Below are positions 51,419 through 62,355 of a DNA stretch of 64,000 bases, piece by piece. Origin of the DNA: Nocardioides bruguierae (lineage in GTDB: Bacteria > Actinomycetota > Actinomycetes > Propionibacteriales > Nocardioidaceae); the NCBI RefSeq assembly GCF_023656415.1, contig NZ_JAMOIL010000011.1, forward strand, positions 62,001 through 126,000, in the 5' to 3' direction. The translations under genes were made by a program, and so were the position numbers. Below the pieces are notes generated by a model that did no database searches, was not told where the DNA came from, and worked only from the letters and a program-made list of their open reading frames with translations. Every line of letters begins with the position of its first letter. Positions within the stretch are counted from its first letter, which is position 1.

Positions 51419-53926
51419 GTGGAGTCGCCCCTCGCCCTGTACCGCCGCTACCGGCCCGAGACCTTTGCCGAGGTCATCGGGCAGGACCACGTGACCGGTC
51501 CGCTGCGTGCGGCCCTGGCCAACAACCGGGTCAACCACGCCTACCTGTTCTCGGGTCCGCGCGGTTGCGGCAAGACCACCTCCGCCCGCATCCTCGCCCG
51601 CGCGCTCAACTGCGAGCAGGGGCCGACCCCCGAGCCGTGCGGGCAGTGCGAGTCCTGCCGCGACCTGGCCCGCGGGGGTCCCGGCTCGATCGACGTCATC
51701 GAGATCGACGCGGCCTCGCACGGTGGTGTCGACGACGCCCGTGACCTGCGCGAGAAGGCGTTCTTCGCGCCGGTGAAGAGCCGCTACAAGGTCTACATCA
51801 TCGACGAGGCCCACATGGTCACCACGCAGGGCTTCAACGCCCTGCTCAAGCTCGTCGAGGAGCCCCCGCCGCACCTGCGGTTCATCTTCGCCACCACCGA
51901 GCCGGAGAAGGTGCTCGGCACCATCCGCTCGCGCACCCACCACTACCCGTTCCGGCTGATCCCGCCGCGGCTGCTCTCGAGCTACCTGACCGAGCTGTGC
52001 GACCTCGAGGGCGTCGGCATCGAGCAGGCCGCGATCCCGCTCGTCGTGCGCGCCGGCGGCGGCTCCGCCCGCGACACCCTCTCCGTGCTCGACCAGCTGC
52101 TCGGCGGCGCCGGGCCCGAGGGCGTGACCTACCAGCTGGCCACCGGCCTGCTCGGCTACACGCCCGACTCGCTGCTCGACGAGGTGGTCGACGCGTTCGC
52201 CGCCGCCGACGGAGCCGCGGTCTTCGGCGTCGTGGACAAGGTGATCGAGACCGGGCAGGACCCGCGCCGCTTCACCGAGGACCTCCTGCGTCGCCTGCGT
52301 GACCTCGTGATCGTGGCCGCCGTCCCGGATGCGCCCGCCTCGGGCCTCATCGACGTCTCCGAGGACGCCGGCGAGCGACTGGTCGGGCAGGCCTCCCGCT
52401 TCGGTGCCGCCGACCTCACCCGCGCCGCGGACATCGTGGCCGCCGGGCTCACCGAGATGCGCGGCGCCACCGCCCCGCGCCTCCTGCTCGAGCTCATCTG
52501 CGCCCGGGTGCTGCTGCCCGGTGCCGACCACGGCACCGACGGCCTGGCGGCCCGGCTGGACCGGGTCGAGCGGCGCATGTCGGTCTCGGGTCAGGTCAGC
52601 GCGCCCGCGCACCACGCCCCCAGCGCCCCCGCGCAGGACCGGCCCCGGCCCGTCCCGGCGCAGTCCCACGCTCCCGAGCCGCCGGCCGAGTCGATCACCC
52701 CGGTGCTGCCGGAGGAGACGCGGATCCCCGCCGCCGCGCCGGCCCCGGCGCCGGCGCCGCAGGCTGCGGCCCAGCAGGCTCCGGCACCGCAGACCCCGGT
52801 CGAGCGGCAGCCCGCCGAGGAGACGCGGGCCCCCGCTGCCGGACCCGCGGGAGCCGTGGCGCCCACAGCCCCGGAGACCGCAGCGCCCCGGGCGCCGCAG
52901 GACGACCCCTGGGCCGTGCCCGACCGCCCGGCGCCGACCTCGCCCCCGCCTTCGGCCGCGCCCCGGCCTTCGGTCGGTGAGCCGGCCGCTGAGCCCGCCG
53001 AGCCCGCCGCTGAGCCCGCCGCGGGGCTCAGCCTGGTCGAGGTGCGCCGGCTGTGGCCCGACATCGTCGAGGCGACCAAGCAGCGGCGCCGCGTGACGTG
53101 GATCCACCTGACCACGAACGCCCAGGTCGTCGCCGTGGACGCGAAGACGCTGACCCTCGGGTTCGCGAACACCGGCGCCCGGGCCTCCTTCGACTCCGGC
53201 GGCAGCGCGGAGATCGTCCGCCAGGCGGCCATCGACGTCGTCGGGATGGACTGGCGGATCGAGACCATCGTCGACCCCGGTGCCAGCCCCGACGGTCCGG
53301 TCGTGACCCGCCCGGCCGCCCGCGCCCCCGAGCCCGCAGCCGCCCCGGCCGCGCCGCGGCCGGCCGCCCCGTCGGAGTCGGCACCGGACGCCTCCTCGCA
53401 GCGTGGCCGGGGCGAGCCCGAGGGCCGGGCCCGCCCCGACCAGCGCCCGGCCGAGCAGGCCGCCCCGGCGGCGGAGCGTCCCCCCGCCTGGGCCGACGAC
53501 ACCGCGCCGCCGGCGACCCGCGAGACGGACCAGCGGCCGGGGCGGACCGCGGCCGCACCGGAGGAGTCCCGTCCCGCCTGGGCGGACGCCGAGCCGCCCT
53601 CGTGGGCCGACGGCGAGCCGACCGAGGACCTGCCGCCCGACGACGGGCGGTCCGGACGGGGCCGCCCCGAGGCGCCGGCACCGGACGCGGCGGGGCAGCC
53701 CACCGCCCGCCGGCTCGGCAGCGGCGGGATCTCCGCGGCGCGCAGCGCGATCCAGGCGACCCGATCCGGCCCGGCCGCCGCGGAGGAACCGGCCGCGCCC
53801 ACGCACGACCCGGACGCCGACGTGACGATGGACGACGAGGACGCCGAGACCGACGACCTGGCCGGCGCCGAGCTGCTGGCCCGCGAGCTGGGGGCCAAGG
53901 TCATCGAGGAGATCCGGCACCAGTGA
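51419..53926 (+). CDS. dnaX: DNA polymerase III subunits gamma/tau
   Basis: An 835-residue clamp-loader ATPase. Walker A GPRGCGKTT (46-54) and zinc ligands Cys65, Cys74, Cys77 and Cys80 are visible, with IIDEAHMVT (Walker B), the SRC-like residues following and the domain III helices to ~residue 375. A Pro/Ala-rich linker (~395-535) leads to a folded block (SLVEVRRLWPDIVEATKQRRRVTWIHL) and a second disordered region with WAD repeats. The end is acidic (DADVTMDDEDAETDD). The leaderless GTG start is supported by the -10 box. It loads the beta clamp. No frameshift slippery heptamer is evident. Confidence 0.92.
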   Translation: MESPLALYRRYRPETFAEVIGQDHVTGPLRAALANNRVNHAYLFSGPRGCGKTTSARILARALNCEQGPTPEPCGQCESCRDLARGGPGSIDVIEIDAASHGGVDDARDLREKAFFAPVKSRYKVYIIDEAHMVTTQGFNALLKLVEEPPPHLRFIFATTEPEKVLGTIRSRTHHYPFRLIPPRLLSSYLTELCDLEGVGIEQAAIPLVVRAGGGSARDTLSVLDQLLGGAGPEGVTYQLATGLLGYTPDSLLDEVVDAFAAADGAAVFGVVDKVIETGQDPRRFTEDLLRRLRDLVIVAAVPDAPASGLIDVSEDAGERLVGQASRFGAADLTRAADIVAAGLTEMRGATAPRLLLELICARVLLPGADHGTDGLAARLDRVERRMSVSGQVSAPAHHAPSAPAQDRPRPVPAQSHAPEPPAESITPVLPEETRIPAAAPAPAPAPQAAAQQAPAPQTPVERQPAEETRAPAAGPAGAVAPTAPETAAPRAPQDDPWAVPDRPAPTSPPPSAAPRPSVGEPAAEPAEPAAEPAAGLSLVEVRRLWPDIVEATKQRRRVTWIHLTTNAQVVAVDAKTLTLGFANTGARASFDSGGSAEIVRQAAIDVVGMDWRIETIVDPGASPDGPVVTRPAARAPEPAAAPAAPRPAAPSESAPDASSQRGRGEPEGRARPDQRPAEQAAPAAERPPAWADDTAPPATRETDQRPGRTAAAPEESRPAWADAEPPSWADGEPTEDLPPDDGRSGRGRPEAPAPDAAGQPTARRLGSGGISAARSAIQATRSGPAAAEEPAAPTHDPDADVTMDDEDAETDDLAGAELLARELGAKVIEEIRHQ

Positions 53927-54062
53927 GCAGCACGCCACGGGCCGGTCGCGGACCGGGCAGCCGCCCGGAGGGCACACTGGTCCGGCAGGCCCGGCCGCCG
54001 CGCCGGACGCAGAGGCCGGCCCCGGGGGCCGGCAACGACACCGACACACCACGGAGAGTGCG

Positions 54063-54470
54063 ATGACGCAGAACCCGTTCGAGGGCATGGGCGGCGAGGG
54101 CGGCTTCGACATGGGCGCCCTGCTCCAGCAGGCCCAGGCCATGCAGGAGCAGCTCATGGAGACCCAGAAGCGGCTGGCCGAGGCCGTCGTCACGGGGAGC
54201 GTGGCCGGCGGGGCCGTCAACGTCACCGTGAGCGGCACCGGCGACCTGGTGGGCGTCGACCTGAAGGAGGGCGTCCTGGAGGGCACGGACGCCGACTCCC
54301 TCGCCGAGCTGGGCGACCTCGTCGTCGCCGCCTACCGCGACGCCAAGGCCCAGGCCGACCGCAACGCCCAGGACACGCTCGGCCCGCTGGCCGGCGGCAT
54401 GCCGGGCATGCCCGGCACCGATGGACTCCCCGGCGGGCGCACGCCCGGCTCCGGCGGCTTCGGTTTCTGA
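54063..54470 (+). CDS. ybaB: YbaB/EbfC nucleoid-associated protein
   Basis: A 135-residue YbaB-family DNA-binding protein (GALLQQAQAMQEQLMETQKRLAEAVVTGSVAGGAVNVTVSGTGDLVGVDL). It is dimeric in characterised members. The C-terminal ~30 residues are Gly/Pro/Met-rich and extend the usual ~105-residue core. It stands in the conserved dnaX-ybaB-recR order, 136 bases after dnaX. Confidence 0.9.
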   Translation: MTQNPFEGMGGEGGFDMGALLQQAQAMQEQLMETQKRLAEAVVTGSVAGGAVNVTVSGTGDLVGVDLKEGVLEGTDADSLAELGDLVVAAYRDAKAQADRNAQDTLGPLAGGMPGMPGTDGLPGGRTPGSGGFGF

Positions 54471-54516
54471 CCCCTTCCCGGCCGGGTGACCCGGCCGCCC
54501 CGAGAGGAGCACGCGC

Positions 54517-55113
54517 TTGTACGAGGGCGTCGTCCAGGACCTGATCGACGAGCTCGGCCGGCTGCCGGGCGTGGGTCCGAAGTCCGCGCAGCGGATCGCC
54601 TTCCACCTCCTGCAGGCCGACCCGACGGACGTCCGGCGGCTCGCCGACGTCCTGATCGAGGTCAAGGCCAAGGTGAAGTTCTGCACCGTGTGCTTCAACG
54701 TCACCGAGGAGGACACGTGCCGCATCTGTCGTGACCCGCGGCGCGACCCGTCCGTCCTGTGCGTGGTGGAGGAGTACAAGGACGTCGTCGCGATCGAGCG
54801 CACCCGGGAGTACAAGGGCCGCTACCACGTGCTGGGCGGGGCGATCAGCCCGATCGACGGCATCGGCCCCGACCAGCTGCACGTGCGCGAGCTGATGACG
54901 CGGCTGGCCGACGGCACGGTCACCGAGGTCATCCTCGCCACGGACCCGAACCTCGAGGGCGAGGCCACGGCGACGTACCTCACCCGGATGCTCACGGTGA
55001 TGGACTTGCGCGTGACGCGCCTGGCGAGTGGACTGCCGGTAGGCGGCGACCTCGAGTACGCCGACGAGGTCACCCTCGGACGAGCCTTTGCTGGGAGGCG
55101 GGCAGCACAATGA
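54517..55113 (+). CDS. recR: recombination mediator RecR
   Basis: A 198-residue RecR. The N-terminal helix-hairpin-helix [24 protein letters not shown] is followed by the zinc finger with Cys56, Cys59, Cys68 and Cys71 and a Toprim domain ([28 protein letters not shown]). It works with RecF/RecO to load RecA at gaps. The TTG start has GAGAGGAG upstream and begins exactly at the conserved MYEG. It is coupled to the DUF5063 gene by an overlap. Confidence 0.93.
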   Translation: MYEGVVQDLIDELGRLPGVGPKSAQRIAFHLLQADPTDVRRLADVLIEVKAKVKFCTVCFNVTEEDTCRICRDPRRDPSVLCVVEEYKDVVAIERTREYKGRYHVLGGAISPIDGIGPDQLHVRELMTRLADGTVTEVILATDPNLEGEATATYLTRMLTVMDLRVTRLASGLPVGGDLEYADEVTLGRAFAGRRAAQ

Positions 55114-55724
55114 CGGAGAACAGTGCGGGCACCGGGCCCGTGGTCCTCGACGCCCAGGACCGGGCGCTCGCCGGAGACATCGCCGACACCGTCGGCGGTT
55201 TCCTCGTGGCGCTGCGCGCGATGGCCACCGAGCGCGACGGCGGTCGCGCGGTGTCGCTGCTGCTGCTGGAGATCAGCCAGGTGCTCCTCGCCGGTGCACG
55301 CCTGGGCGCCCAGCGGGACTTCACGCCGCGCTCGGAGTACCAGCCGGACGTCGGCCCCGAGCCGGACCTCGACGACATGCGCCTGAGCCTCGCCGACATG
55401 CTCGGCGGGGTGGACACCTACGGCTTCGTCTTCGACCCGTACGTGCCGGACGTCGTGGAGAGCCAGCTCTCCGACGACCTCACCTCCATCGCCACCGACC
55501 TCGACACGGGCCTGCGCCACTACCAGCAGGGCAACGTGGCCGAGGCCCTGTGGTGGTGGCAGTTCTCCTACGTCTCCTCGTGGGGCAACCTGGCCGGCGC
55601 GGCGCTCAACGCCCTGCTCTCGGTCGTCGCCCACGACCGGCTCGACGCCGAGGTCGTGGTGGACGCCGACCAGGTGGCCGTCGCGAATGAGATGTTGGAG
55701 AGCACCGGCCCCGACGCTCGGTAG
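55110..55724 (+). CDS. DUF5063 protein
   Basis: A 204-residue DUF5063-type protein, acidic and probably helical ([86 protein letters not shown]). It follows recR with an ATGA overlap, an arrangement conserved in actinobacteria. Function is unknown, and co-translation hints at a link to recombination or to a stress response. Confidence 0.8.
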   Translation: MTENSAGTGPVVLDAQDRALAGDIADTVGGFLVALRAMATERDGGRAVSLLLLEISQVLLAGARLGAQRDFTPRSEYQPDVGPEPDLDDMRLSLADMLGGVDTYGFVFDPYVPDVVESQLSDDLTSIATDLDTGLRHYQQGNVAEALWWWQFSYVSSWGNLAGAALNALLSVVAHDRLDAEVVVDADQVAVANEMLESTGPDAR

Positions 55725-55727
55725 ACT
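55722..55727 (+). promoter_or_regulatory. -10 element before lysC, overlapping a stop codon
   Basis: TAGACT begins with the TAG stop of the DUF5063 gene. It would give a ~110-base leader in front of lysC. Confidence 0.5.
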
Positions 55728-55845
55728 TCGTCCCTGGCCCGCTCGGCGAGCCCCTGCGCGCCCCACGCGCGGCGGGGACGAGCGGCCTCGGGCGCAGGGG
55801 AAAGTCTCCCTCGCCCGGACCGGCGGAACCGAAGAGGAGCTCCTC

Positions 55846-58169
<2,324 letters not shown>

Positions 58170-58185
58170 CGCCCTCCGACGCCGC

Positions 58186-58217
58186 AGCGGCCCCCGTCCA
58201 CCAGGACGGGGGCCGCT
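58186..58217. terminator. bidirectional terminator after asd
   Basis: A perfect 14-base-pair stem (58186-58199 with 58204-58217) closes an ACCA loop between convergent genes. Confidence 0.8.
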
Positions 58218-58237
58218 GTCGTCGTGGCAGCGGGGGC

Positions 58238-60175
58238 CTATCGCGTGACCCGGATGGTGGCCCGCTGCGTCGTCCGCGCGACGAGCCGACTGCCGAGGTA
58301 GGTGACGGTGAGGCGAGTCCTGCCGACGCGCCGGGCGCGGGGCAGCCGGAACGTGGTCTCGCCGCCGCGCAGACGCTGTGTCCGAGCCGCCAGGCCCGGC
58401 GCCGCCACGCGGACCCGGCCCGCCACCGGCACGCCGCGGCCCGCGGCCAGGTCGACCCGCACACGGGCGCGCCGACCGAGGCGGACCCGCTGCGGCGCCC
58501 GCACCGTCATCCGCGGGCGCGCCTTCCGCACCCGGACGTCGACGACGGTGGACGAGGCCGCCCAGGAGGGCGTGCCGGTGTAGCGGACGGTGAGCGCGTG
58601 CAGGCCCGGACGCAGGGCCTTCCGGGCGAGCGGCACCGACGCGGCCCCGTCCGCCACGGGGACGCTGCCGAGCAGCGTCCCACCCTCGAGCACCTCGACG
58701 TCGCCACCGTTCGCCGACGGGGCGAGGGTCACGCGGACCGCGCCGCGGCGCCCGTAGGCGAACGCCTCCGCCGCGGCGGACAGCTCGGTGGCGTCGGCGA
58801 CCTCGGCGACGGTGAGCGTCACCGTGGTCGGGGCCGCGCTCTCCACGCCGTCGGAGGCGGCGTAGGTGAACGCGTCGGACCCCACGAAGCCCGTCTCGGG
58901 GGCGTAGGTGAACGAGCCGTCCTTGGCCAGGGTCAGGACGCCGTGCGCCGGCTGGTCGACGACCGCGGCCGTGAGCGGGCTGCCGTCGGCGTCGGTGTCG
59001 TTGGACAGCACGCCCGGCGCCTCGACCTCGAGAGTGACGTCCGCGTCGGTGGCGTACGAGTCGGCCACGCCGACCGGTGCCACGCCCGGACGGACCTGCA
59101 CGTCGCGGAAGCGCACCTGGTCGGTGGAGCTGCGGTTCTGCAGGCCGATGAAGCCGGTGGTGGGCAGGGTGCCGGACCACGCGTTCACCACGACGTCGTC
59201 GAGGAGCACCTCGACGCCCGTCGTGGTGACCCGGAGGGTGTAGGTGTTCCACTGCCCCGTGGGGTGCTCGGCCGTCGCGGCCTCCGCACCGGCGGGGTGG
59301 AGCGTCCCGTCCGCGGTGCGGATGCCCGCGCCGTCGGCGCCGATGAGGACGGAGACCCCGCCCACGGGGTCGGCGCCGGCCCGGCCGGTGGAGCCGAGGT
59401 GCACGGCGGAGTCGTCGTTGAGACCCTCACGGAGCCAGTCGAGGCGCAGCGTGTAGGGCGCCGTCAGCTGCTGCGTGGCCCACGTCGCGCCGCGTCCGCG
59501 CACGCTGAGGATCGTGCAGTCGGTCTGCCGGCCGAAGCCCCCGAGCCCGGCCTTGCGCCAGCCGTCGAAGGACGTGAACGTGCCGTCGAACAGGCCCGCC
59601 CAGCCCGGGGCGACCGGCGTCGCCGTGCACGCGTCGGGCGCCGTGCCCCCGACCTGGATCGCGTCGAAGTTGAGGCGGCAGAAGTCGATGCTGCGGTCGC
59701 AGGCGAGGGCGATCGTGTTGGCCCCGGCCTGGAGGGTGACCTCGGCGGCCACGAAGTCCCAGGCCTCCCAGTTCTCGTAGCTCGTCATCGGCAGGCTCAG
59801 CTGCTGGCGGTCGCCGCCGTTGGTGAGCAGCCCCATGGACCGCGTGACGTTCTCGTCGGGGCCCAGCGGCCCCGCGGCGTAGCGGACGTAGAGCGGGTAC
59901 GTGCCCGCCTCCGGCGCCGTGACGCTCATGGTGGAGGTCATCCCCGTCTCCCGGAACGTGTGGGAGCCGGTGCCGGAGAAGTTGCCGTGGTCGCCGGAGT
60001 TGAAGGCCGGACCACCGCTGATGACGCCGTCCTCGACCTCCACCCAGGCGATCACGTCGCCGTCGGCAGCGACGGCCGCAGGCGGCGGCAGGACCACGCT
60101 GAGCAGGCCGGCGAGGAGCCCCGCCAGTGCCACGAGGGCGGCGGAGCGGGGTGGGCGGACGGCGCGAGGCTGCAT
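58238..60175 (-). CDS. secreted multidomain protein: CBM6-like, DUF1080-like and Ig-like domains
   Basis: A 645-residue exported protein. The Sec signal peptide ends near PPPAAVAADG (~residue 38). A carbohydrate-binding module of CBM6 type comes next (~40-180: FNSGDHGNFSGTGSHTFR, GTYPLYVRYAAG, LNFDAIQVGG). A DUF1080/concanavalin-like domain follows (~195-365: GLFDGTFTSFDGWRKAG, GQWNTYTLRV, TGFIGLQNRS). A cadherin-like repeat (~370-470: GVLSNDTDADGSPL, DGSFTYAPETGFVGSDAFTY) and an Ig-like repeat plus an Arg-rich beta domain to the end complete it. It is likely a polysaccharide-binding surface or extracellular protein. Start ATG 60175, with a GTG one codon earlier; GGAGAAGGA is upstream. Confidence 0.78.
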   Translation of the reverse strand: MQPRAVRPPRSAALVALAGLLAGLLSVVLPPPAAVAADGDVIAWVEVEDGVISGGPAFNSGDHGNFSGTGSHTFRETGMTSTMSVTAPEAGTYPLYVRYAAGPLGPDENVTRSMGLLTNGGDRQQLSLPMTSYENWEAWDFVAAEVTLQAGANTIALACDRSIDFCRLNFDAIQVGGTAPDACTATPVAPGWAGLFDGTFTSFDGWRKAGLGGFGRQTDCTILSVRGRGATWATQQLTAPYTLRLDWLREGLNDDSAVHLGSTGRAGADPVGGVSVLIGADGAGIRTADGTLHPAGAEAATAEHPTGQWNTYTLRVTTTGVEVLLDDVVVNAWSGTLPTTGFIGLQNRSSTDQVRFRDVQVRPGVAPVGVADSYATDADVTLEVEAPGVLSNDTDADGSPLTAAVVDQPAHGVLTLAKDGSFTYAPETGFVGSDAFTYAASDGVESAAPTTVTLTVAEVADATELSAAAEAFAYGRRGAVRVTLAPSANGGDVEVLEGGTLLGSVPVADGAASVPLARKALRPGLHALTVRYTGTPSWAASSTVVDVRVRKARPRMTVRAPQRVRLGRRARVRVDLAAGRGVPVAGRVRVAAPGLAARTQRLRGGETTFRLPRARRVGRTRLTVTYLGSRLVARTTQRATIRVTR

Positions 60176-60238
60176 CACGGTTCCTTCTCCAGGAGACGCC
60201 CGTCACATCGGCGGGCTTCCGGGAGCATAGGGGTCTGA

Positions 60239-60304
60239 TTCACCCACGTGAACAGTTAGCCGCAAATATTCACGATATGACCCGCCGGTTCAGGGATGTG
60301 AACC
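60239..60304. promoter_or_regulatory. control region with two TTCAC/GTGAA-type dyads
   Basis: TTCACCCACGTGAA (60239-60252) and GGTTCAGGGATGTGAACC (60287-60304) are palindromes with related half-sites. They flank an AT-rich segment (60263-60280, with a further TTCAC) upstream of the secreted protein gene. This is a candidate paired operator. Confidence 0.55.
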
Positions 60305-60345
60305 AGTGTCGGCGTGCACGGTCGCTGCCCGTCAGGCGGGACGGC

Positions 60346-61029
60346 TCAGACGGCCTCCGCGGCCTCGGTGAGTCGCTGGGCGCCCGCGTAGGCCACGGCC
60401 GAGACGACGAGCAGCAGCAGGGGCAGCCAGGGGCTGGGCAGCCGGTCCGCGAGCAGCACGGCGACGACGGCGGTGGCGCCGGTGCCCAGCAGGGCCGTCG
60501 CGACCGCCTGGGGCGCGGAGACGAGCCGCAGCAGCAGCCCGCCGGCCAGGACCCCCGCGACCAGCACGAGCACCAGCAGCGTGGCTCCCAGGCCCGTGCC
60601 GCAGCTGCTCGAGCCCAGCGCCGCGCGACAGCCCTGGGAGGAGAGTGCCACCAGCGCGACCATGGCCGCCCCGGAGCCGAGCCCCGCGAGCGGAGCCACG
60701 GCGGCCGGGGACAGTCCGCGGGCGCCCTCCAGGCCCGCCGCCAGTGCCGCCGTCGCACGCTCGCGGCGCCCCGGGCCTGCGGGCTCGGGCTGGGGGTCCG
60801 GCTGGGGGTCGGGCTGGGGTCGGGCCTCGGCGACGGGCACGCGCTCCGGCGCCGGCTGGACGAGGGTCGGCTGCTCGGTCGTGGCCGCGTCCGGGTGCGA
60901 CGTCATGTCAGGACTCGGTGCGCCCTCGTCGGCCGCGCCCTCGTCGGCCGCGGCGTCGGCGCCGCGGCGGCGGCCGAGCAGGCGCCCGAGGCTGGGCGCG
61001 GCGAGCTTGTCGCGCTCGGAGTCAGGCAT
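60346..61029 (-). CDS. hypothetical membrane protein with Pro-rich N-terminal domain
   Basis: A 227-residue protein. Residues 1-100 are polar and disordered, with a PQPDPQPDPQPEP repeat. Four hydrophobic helices follow (AVAPLAGLGSGAAMVALVALS; LGATLLVLVLVAGVLAGGLLLRLV; ATALLGTGATAVVAVLLAD; PWLPLLLLVVSAVAYAGAQ). Two cysteines (GCRAALGSSSCG) lie in an outer loop. The start ATG has a weak CACACT six bases upstream, so a leaderless mRNA is possible. The family is not recognised. Confidence 0.62.
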   Translation of the reverse strand: MPDSERDKLAAPSLGRLLGRRRGADAAADEGAADEGAPSPDMTSHPDAATTEQPTLVQPAPERVPVAEARPQPDPQPDPQPEPAGPGRRERATAALAAGLEGARGLSPAAVAPLAGLGSGAAMVALVALSSQGCRAALGSSSCGTGLGATLLVLVLVAGVLAGGLLLRLVSAPQAVATALLGTGATAVVAVLLADRLPSPWLPLLLLVVSAVAYAGAQRLTEAAEAV

Positions 61030-61117
61030 GCCCGCAGTGTGGCACGCGCCACGGTGCGGGGACATACGCCCAGGGGTCCCGCGGTGGGCTCGGGGTGAGG
61101 GGGAGGGCAGACGCACG

Positions 61118-61153
61118 CAGGGCCCGGACCCACTCTCGTGGGTCCGGGCCCTG
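61118..61153 (-). terminator. terminator of tRNA-Pro(CGG)
   Basis: A perfect 16-base-pair stem (61118-61133 with 61138-61153) closes a TCTC loop, 25 bases beyond the tRNA on the minus strand. Confidence 0.8.
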
Positions 61154-61178
61154 CTGTCGGTGCCGGGGCACCTGAGGG

Positions 61179-61252
61179 TCGGGCTGACAGGATTTGAACC
61201 TGCGGCCTCCTCGTCCCGAACGAGGCGCGCTACCAAGCTGCGCCACAGCCCG
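61179..61252 (-). tRNA. proK: tRNA-Pro(CGG)
   Basis: On the minus strand the acceptor CGGGCTG pairs with CAGCCCG. The anticodon loop TTCGGGA carries CGG, which reads CCG. The D-arm GCGCAGCTTGGTAGCGC and T-loop GGTTCAAAT are standard. CCA is not encoded. Confidence 0.95.
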
Positions 61253-61286
61253 ATGTGCTCCACCAACGGTGGCTCACAAGCACGGG

Positions 61287-61292
61287 AGCATA
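61287..61292 (-). promoter_or_regulatory. -10 element of tRNA-Pro(CGG)
   Basis: TATGCT on the minus strand lies ~35 bases before the mature end, leaving a leader with a small CCACCGTTGGTGG hairpin. Confidence 0.45.
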
Positions 61293-61354
61293 GCCCAGCG
61301 GCGTGGTCGGCCCCCAATCGGGGAGCATCCCTGGACGGGTCGGCCCGCGCCCGC

Positions 61355-62338
61355 TCAGGCCACCGGCTCCAGGGTCAGCAGGACGGCCTCCGGGCGGCAC
61401 GCGACGCGCACCCGGGCGAAGGGGCTGGTGCCGAGCCCCGCGCACACGTGCAGCCAGGACGAGGCGGGGTCGCCGGGCCGGGAGTCGGCCGGGTGCCGGT
61501 GCAGCCCGCGGGCGCGCGCGTTGTCGAGGTCGCAGTTGGTGGTGAGCGCCCGGCCGTTCGGCAGGCAGACCTGGCCGCCGTGGGTGTGGCCGGCCAGGAT
61601 CGCGTCCCACCCGCGCTGCGCGAAGTGGTCCAGCACGCGCAGGTACGGCGCGTGCGCGACGGCGAGCCGCACGCCGGCGTCCACGGGTGCGGCGTCGTCG
61701 ACCGCGGCGAGGTCGTCGTAGGCCAGGTGCGGGTCGTCGACCCCCGCGAAGGCCAGGTCGACACCCTTCACGCTCAACCGCCCCGTGGTGTTGGTGAGGT
61801 CCAGCCACCCGCGACCGGTGAACGTGGCGGCCATGTGCCGCCACGGCAGCTCCGGCACGTCGGTGCGCCGCTTGCCGGTGTCGGGCAGCAGGTACTGGAA
61901 CGGGTTGCGCACGCGCGGCTCGAAGTAGTCGTTGGAGCCCAGGACGAAGACGCCCGGCGCATCCAGGAGCGGGCCGAGGGCCTCGACCAGCGGGCCGACC
62001 GCACGCTGGTGGGAGAGGTTGTCGCCGGTGTTGACCACGAGGTCCACGGGCAGCGCGGAGAGCCGCGTCAGCCAGTCCCGCTTGCGCTCCTGGCCCGGGG
62101 TGAGGTGGATGTCGGAGAGGTGCAGCACGCGGATCGGGTCCGCCCCGGCGGGCAGCCCCGCCAGTCGGTGGCGGCGCAGGGTGTAGCGGCGGGCCTCGGC
62201 GGCGCCGGCGGCCAGCGCGGCGCCGCCGGCCGCCGCCAGGCCGAGGCCCGCGAGCACGGCGGGGCCGGGGGTGGGCAGCGGTCGGGCCAGCGCGTCGCGC
62301 AGCAGGCGCGGCGGGGCGGGAATCGACGTGTGTCGCAC
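61355..62338 (-). CDS. calcineurin-like metallophosphoesterase, membrane-anchored
   Basis: A 327-residue metallophosphoesterase. One N-terminal hydrophobic segment (AVLAGLGLAAAGGAALAAG, ~27-45) is followed by the five metal-site motifs: LHLSDIHLT, NTGDN, GSNDYFE, VAHAP and GHTHGGQ. Two metals in these motifs hydrolyse phosphoesters. The relatives are YaeI/YkuE-type enzymes acting on lipid or nucleotide phosphates. GTG 62338 is chosen because CAGCCT stands six bases upstream as a leaderless -10. It is divergent from the YqeY gene. Confidence 0.85.
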   Translation of the reverse strand: MRHTSIPAPPRLLRDALARPLPTPGPAVLAGLGLAAAGGAALAAGAAEARRYTLRRHRLAGLPAGADPIRVLHLSDIHLTPGQERKRDWLTRLSALPVDLVVNTGDNLSHQRAVGPLVEALGPLLDAPGVFVLGSNDYFEPRVRNPFQYLLPDTGKRRTDVPELPWRHMAATFTGRGWLDLTNTTGRLSVKGVDLAFAGVDDPHLAYDDLAAVDDAAPVDAGVRLAVAHAPYLRVLDHFAQRGWDAILAGHTHGGQVCLPNGRALTTNCDLDNARARGLHRHPADSRPGDPASSWLHVCAGLGTSPFARVRVACRPEAVLLTLEPVA

Positions 62339-62343
62339 GAGGC

Positions 62344-62350
62344 CAGGCTG
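62344..62350. promoter_or_regulatory. overlapping divergent -10 elements
   Basis: CAGGCT (62344-62349, plus) and CAGCCT (62350-62345 on minus) share five positions. Each is six bases from the start codon of its own leaderless gene. Confidence 0.45.
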
Positions 62351-62355
62351 CCACA

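Noticed and set aside
51071..54286. A 1071-codon minus-strand frame over dnaX
   Set aside because: It is antisense to a clear dnaX with intact motifs and also crosses the SRP RNA gene.
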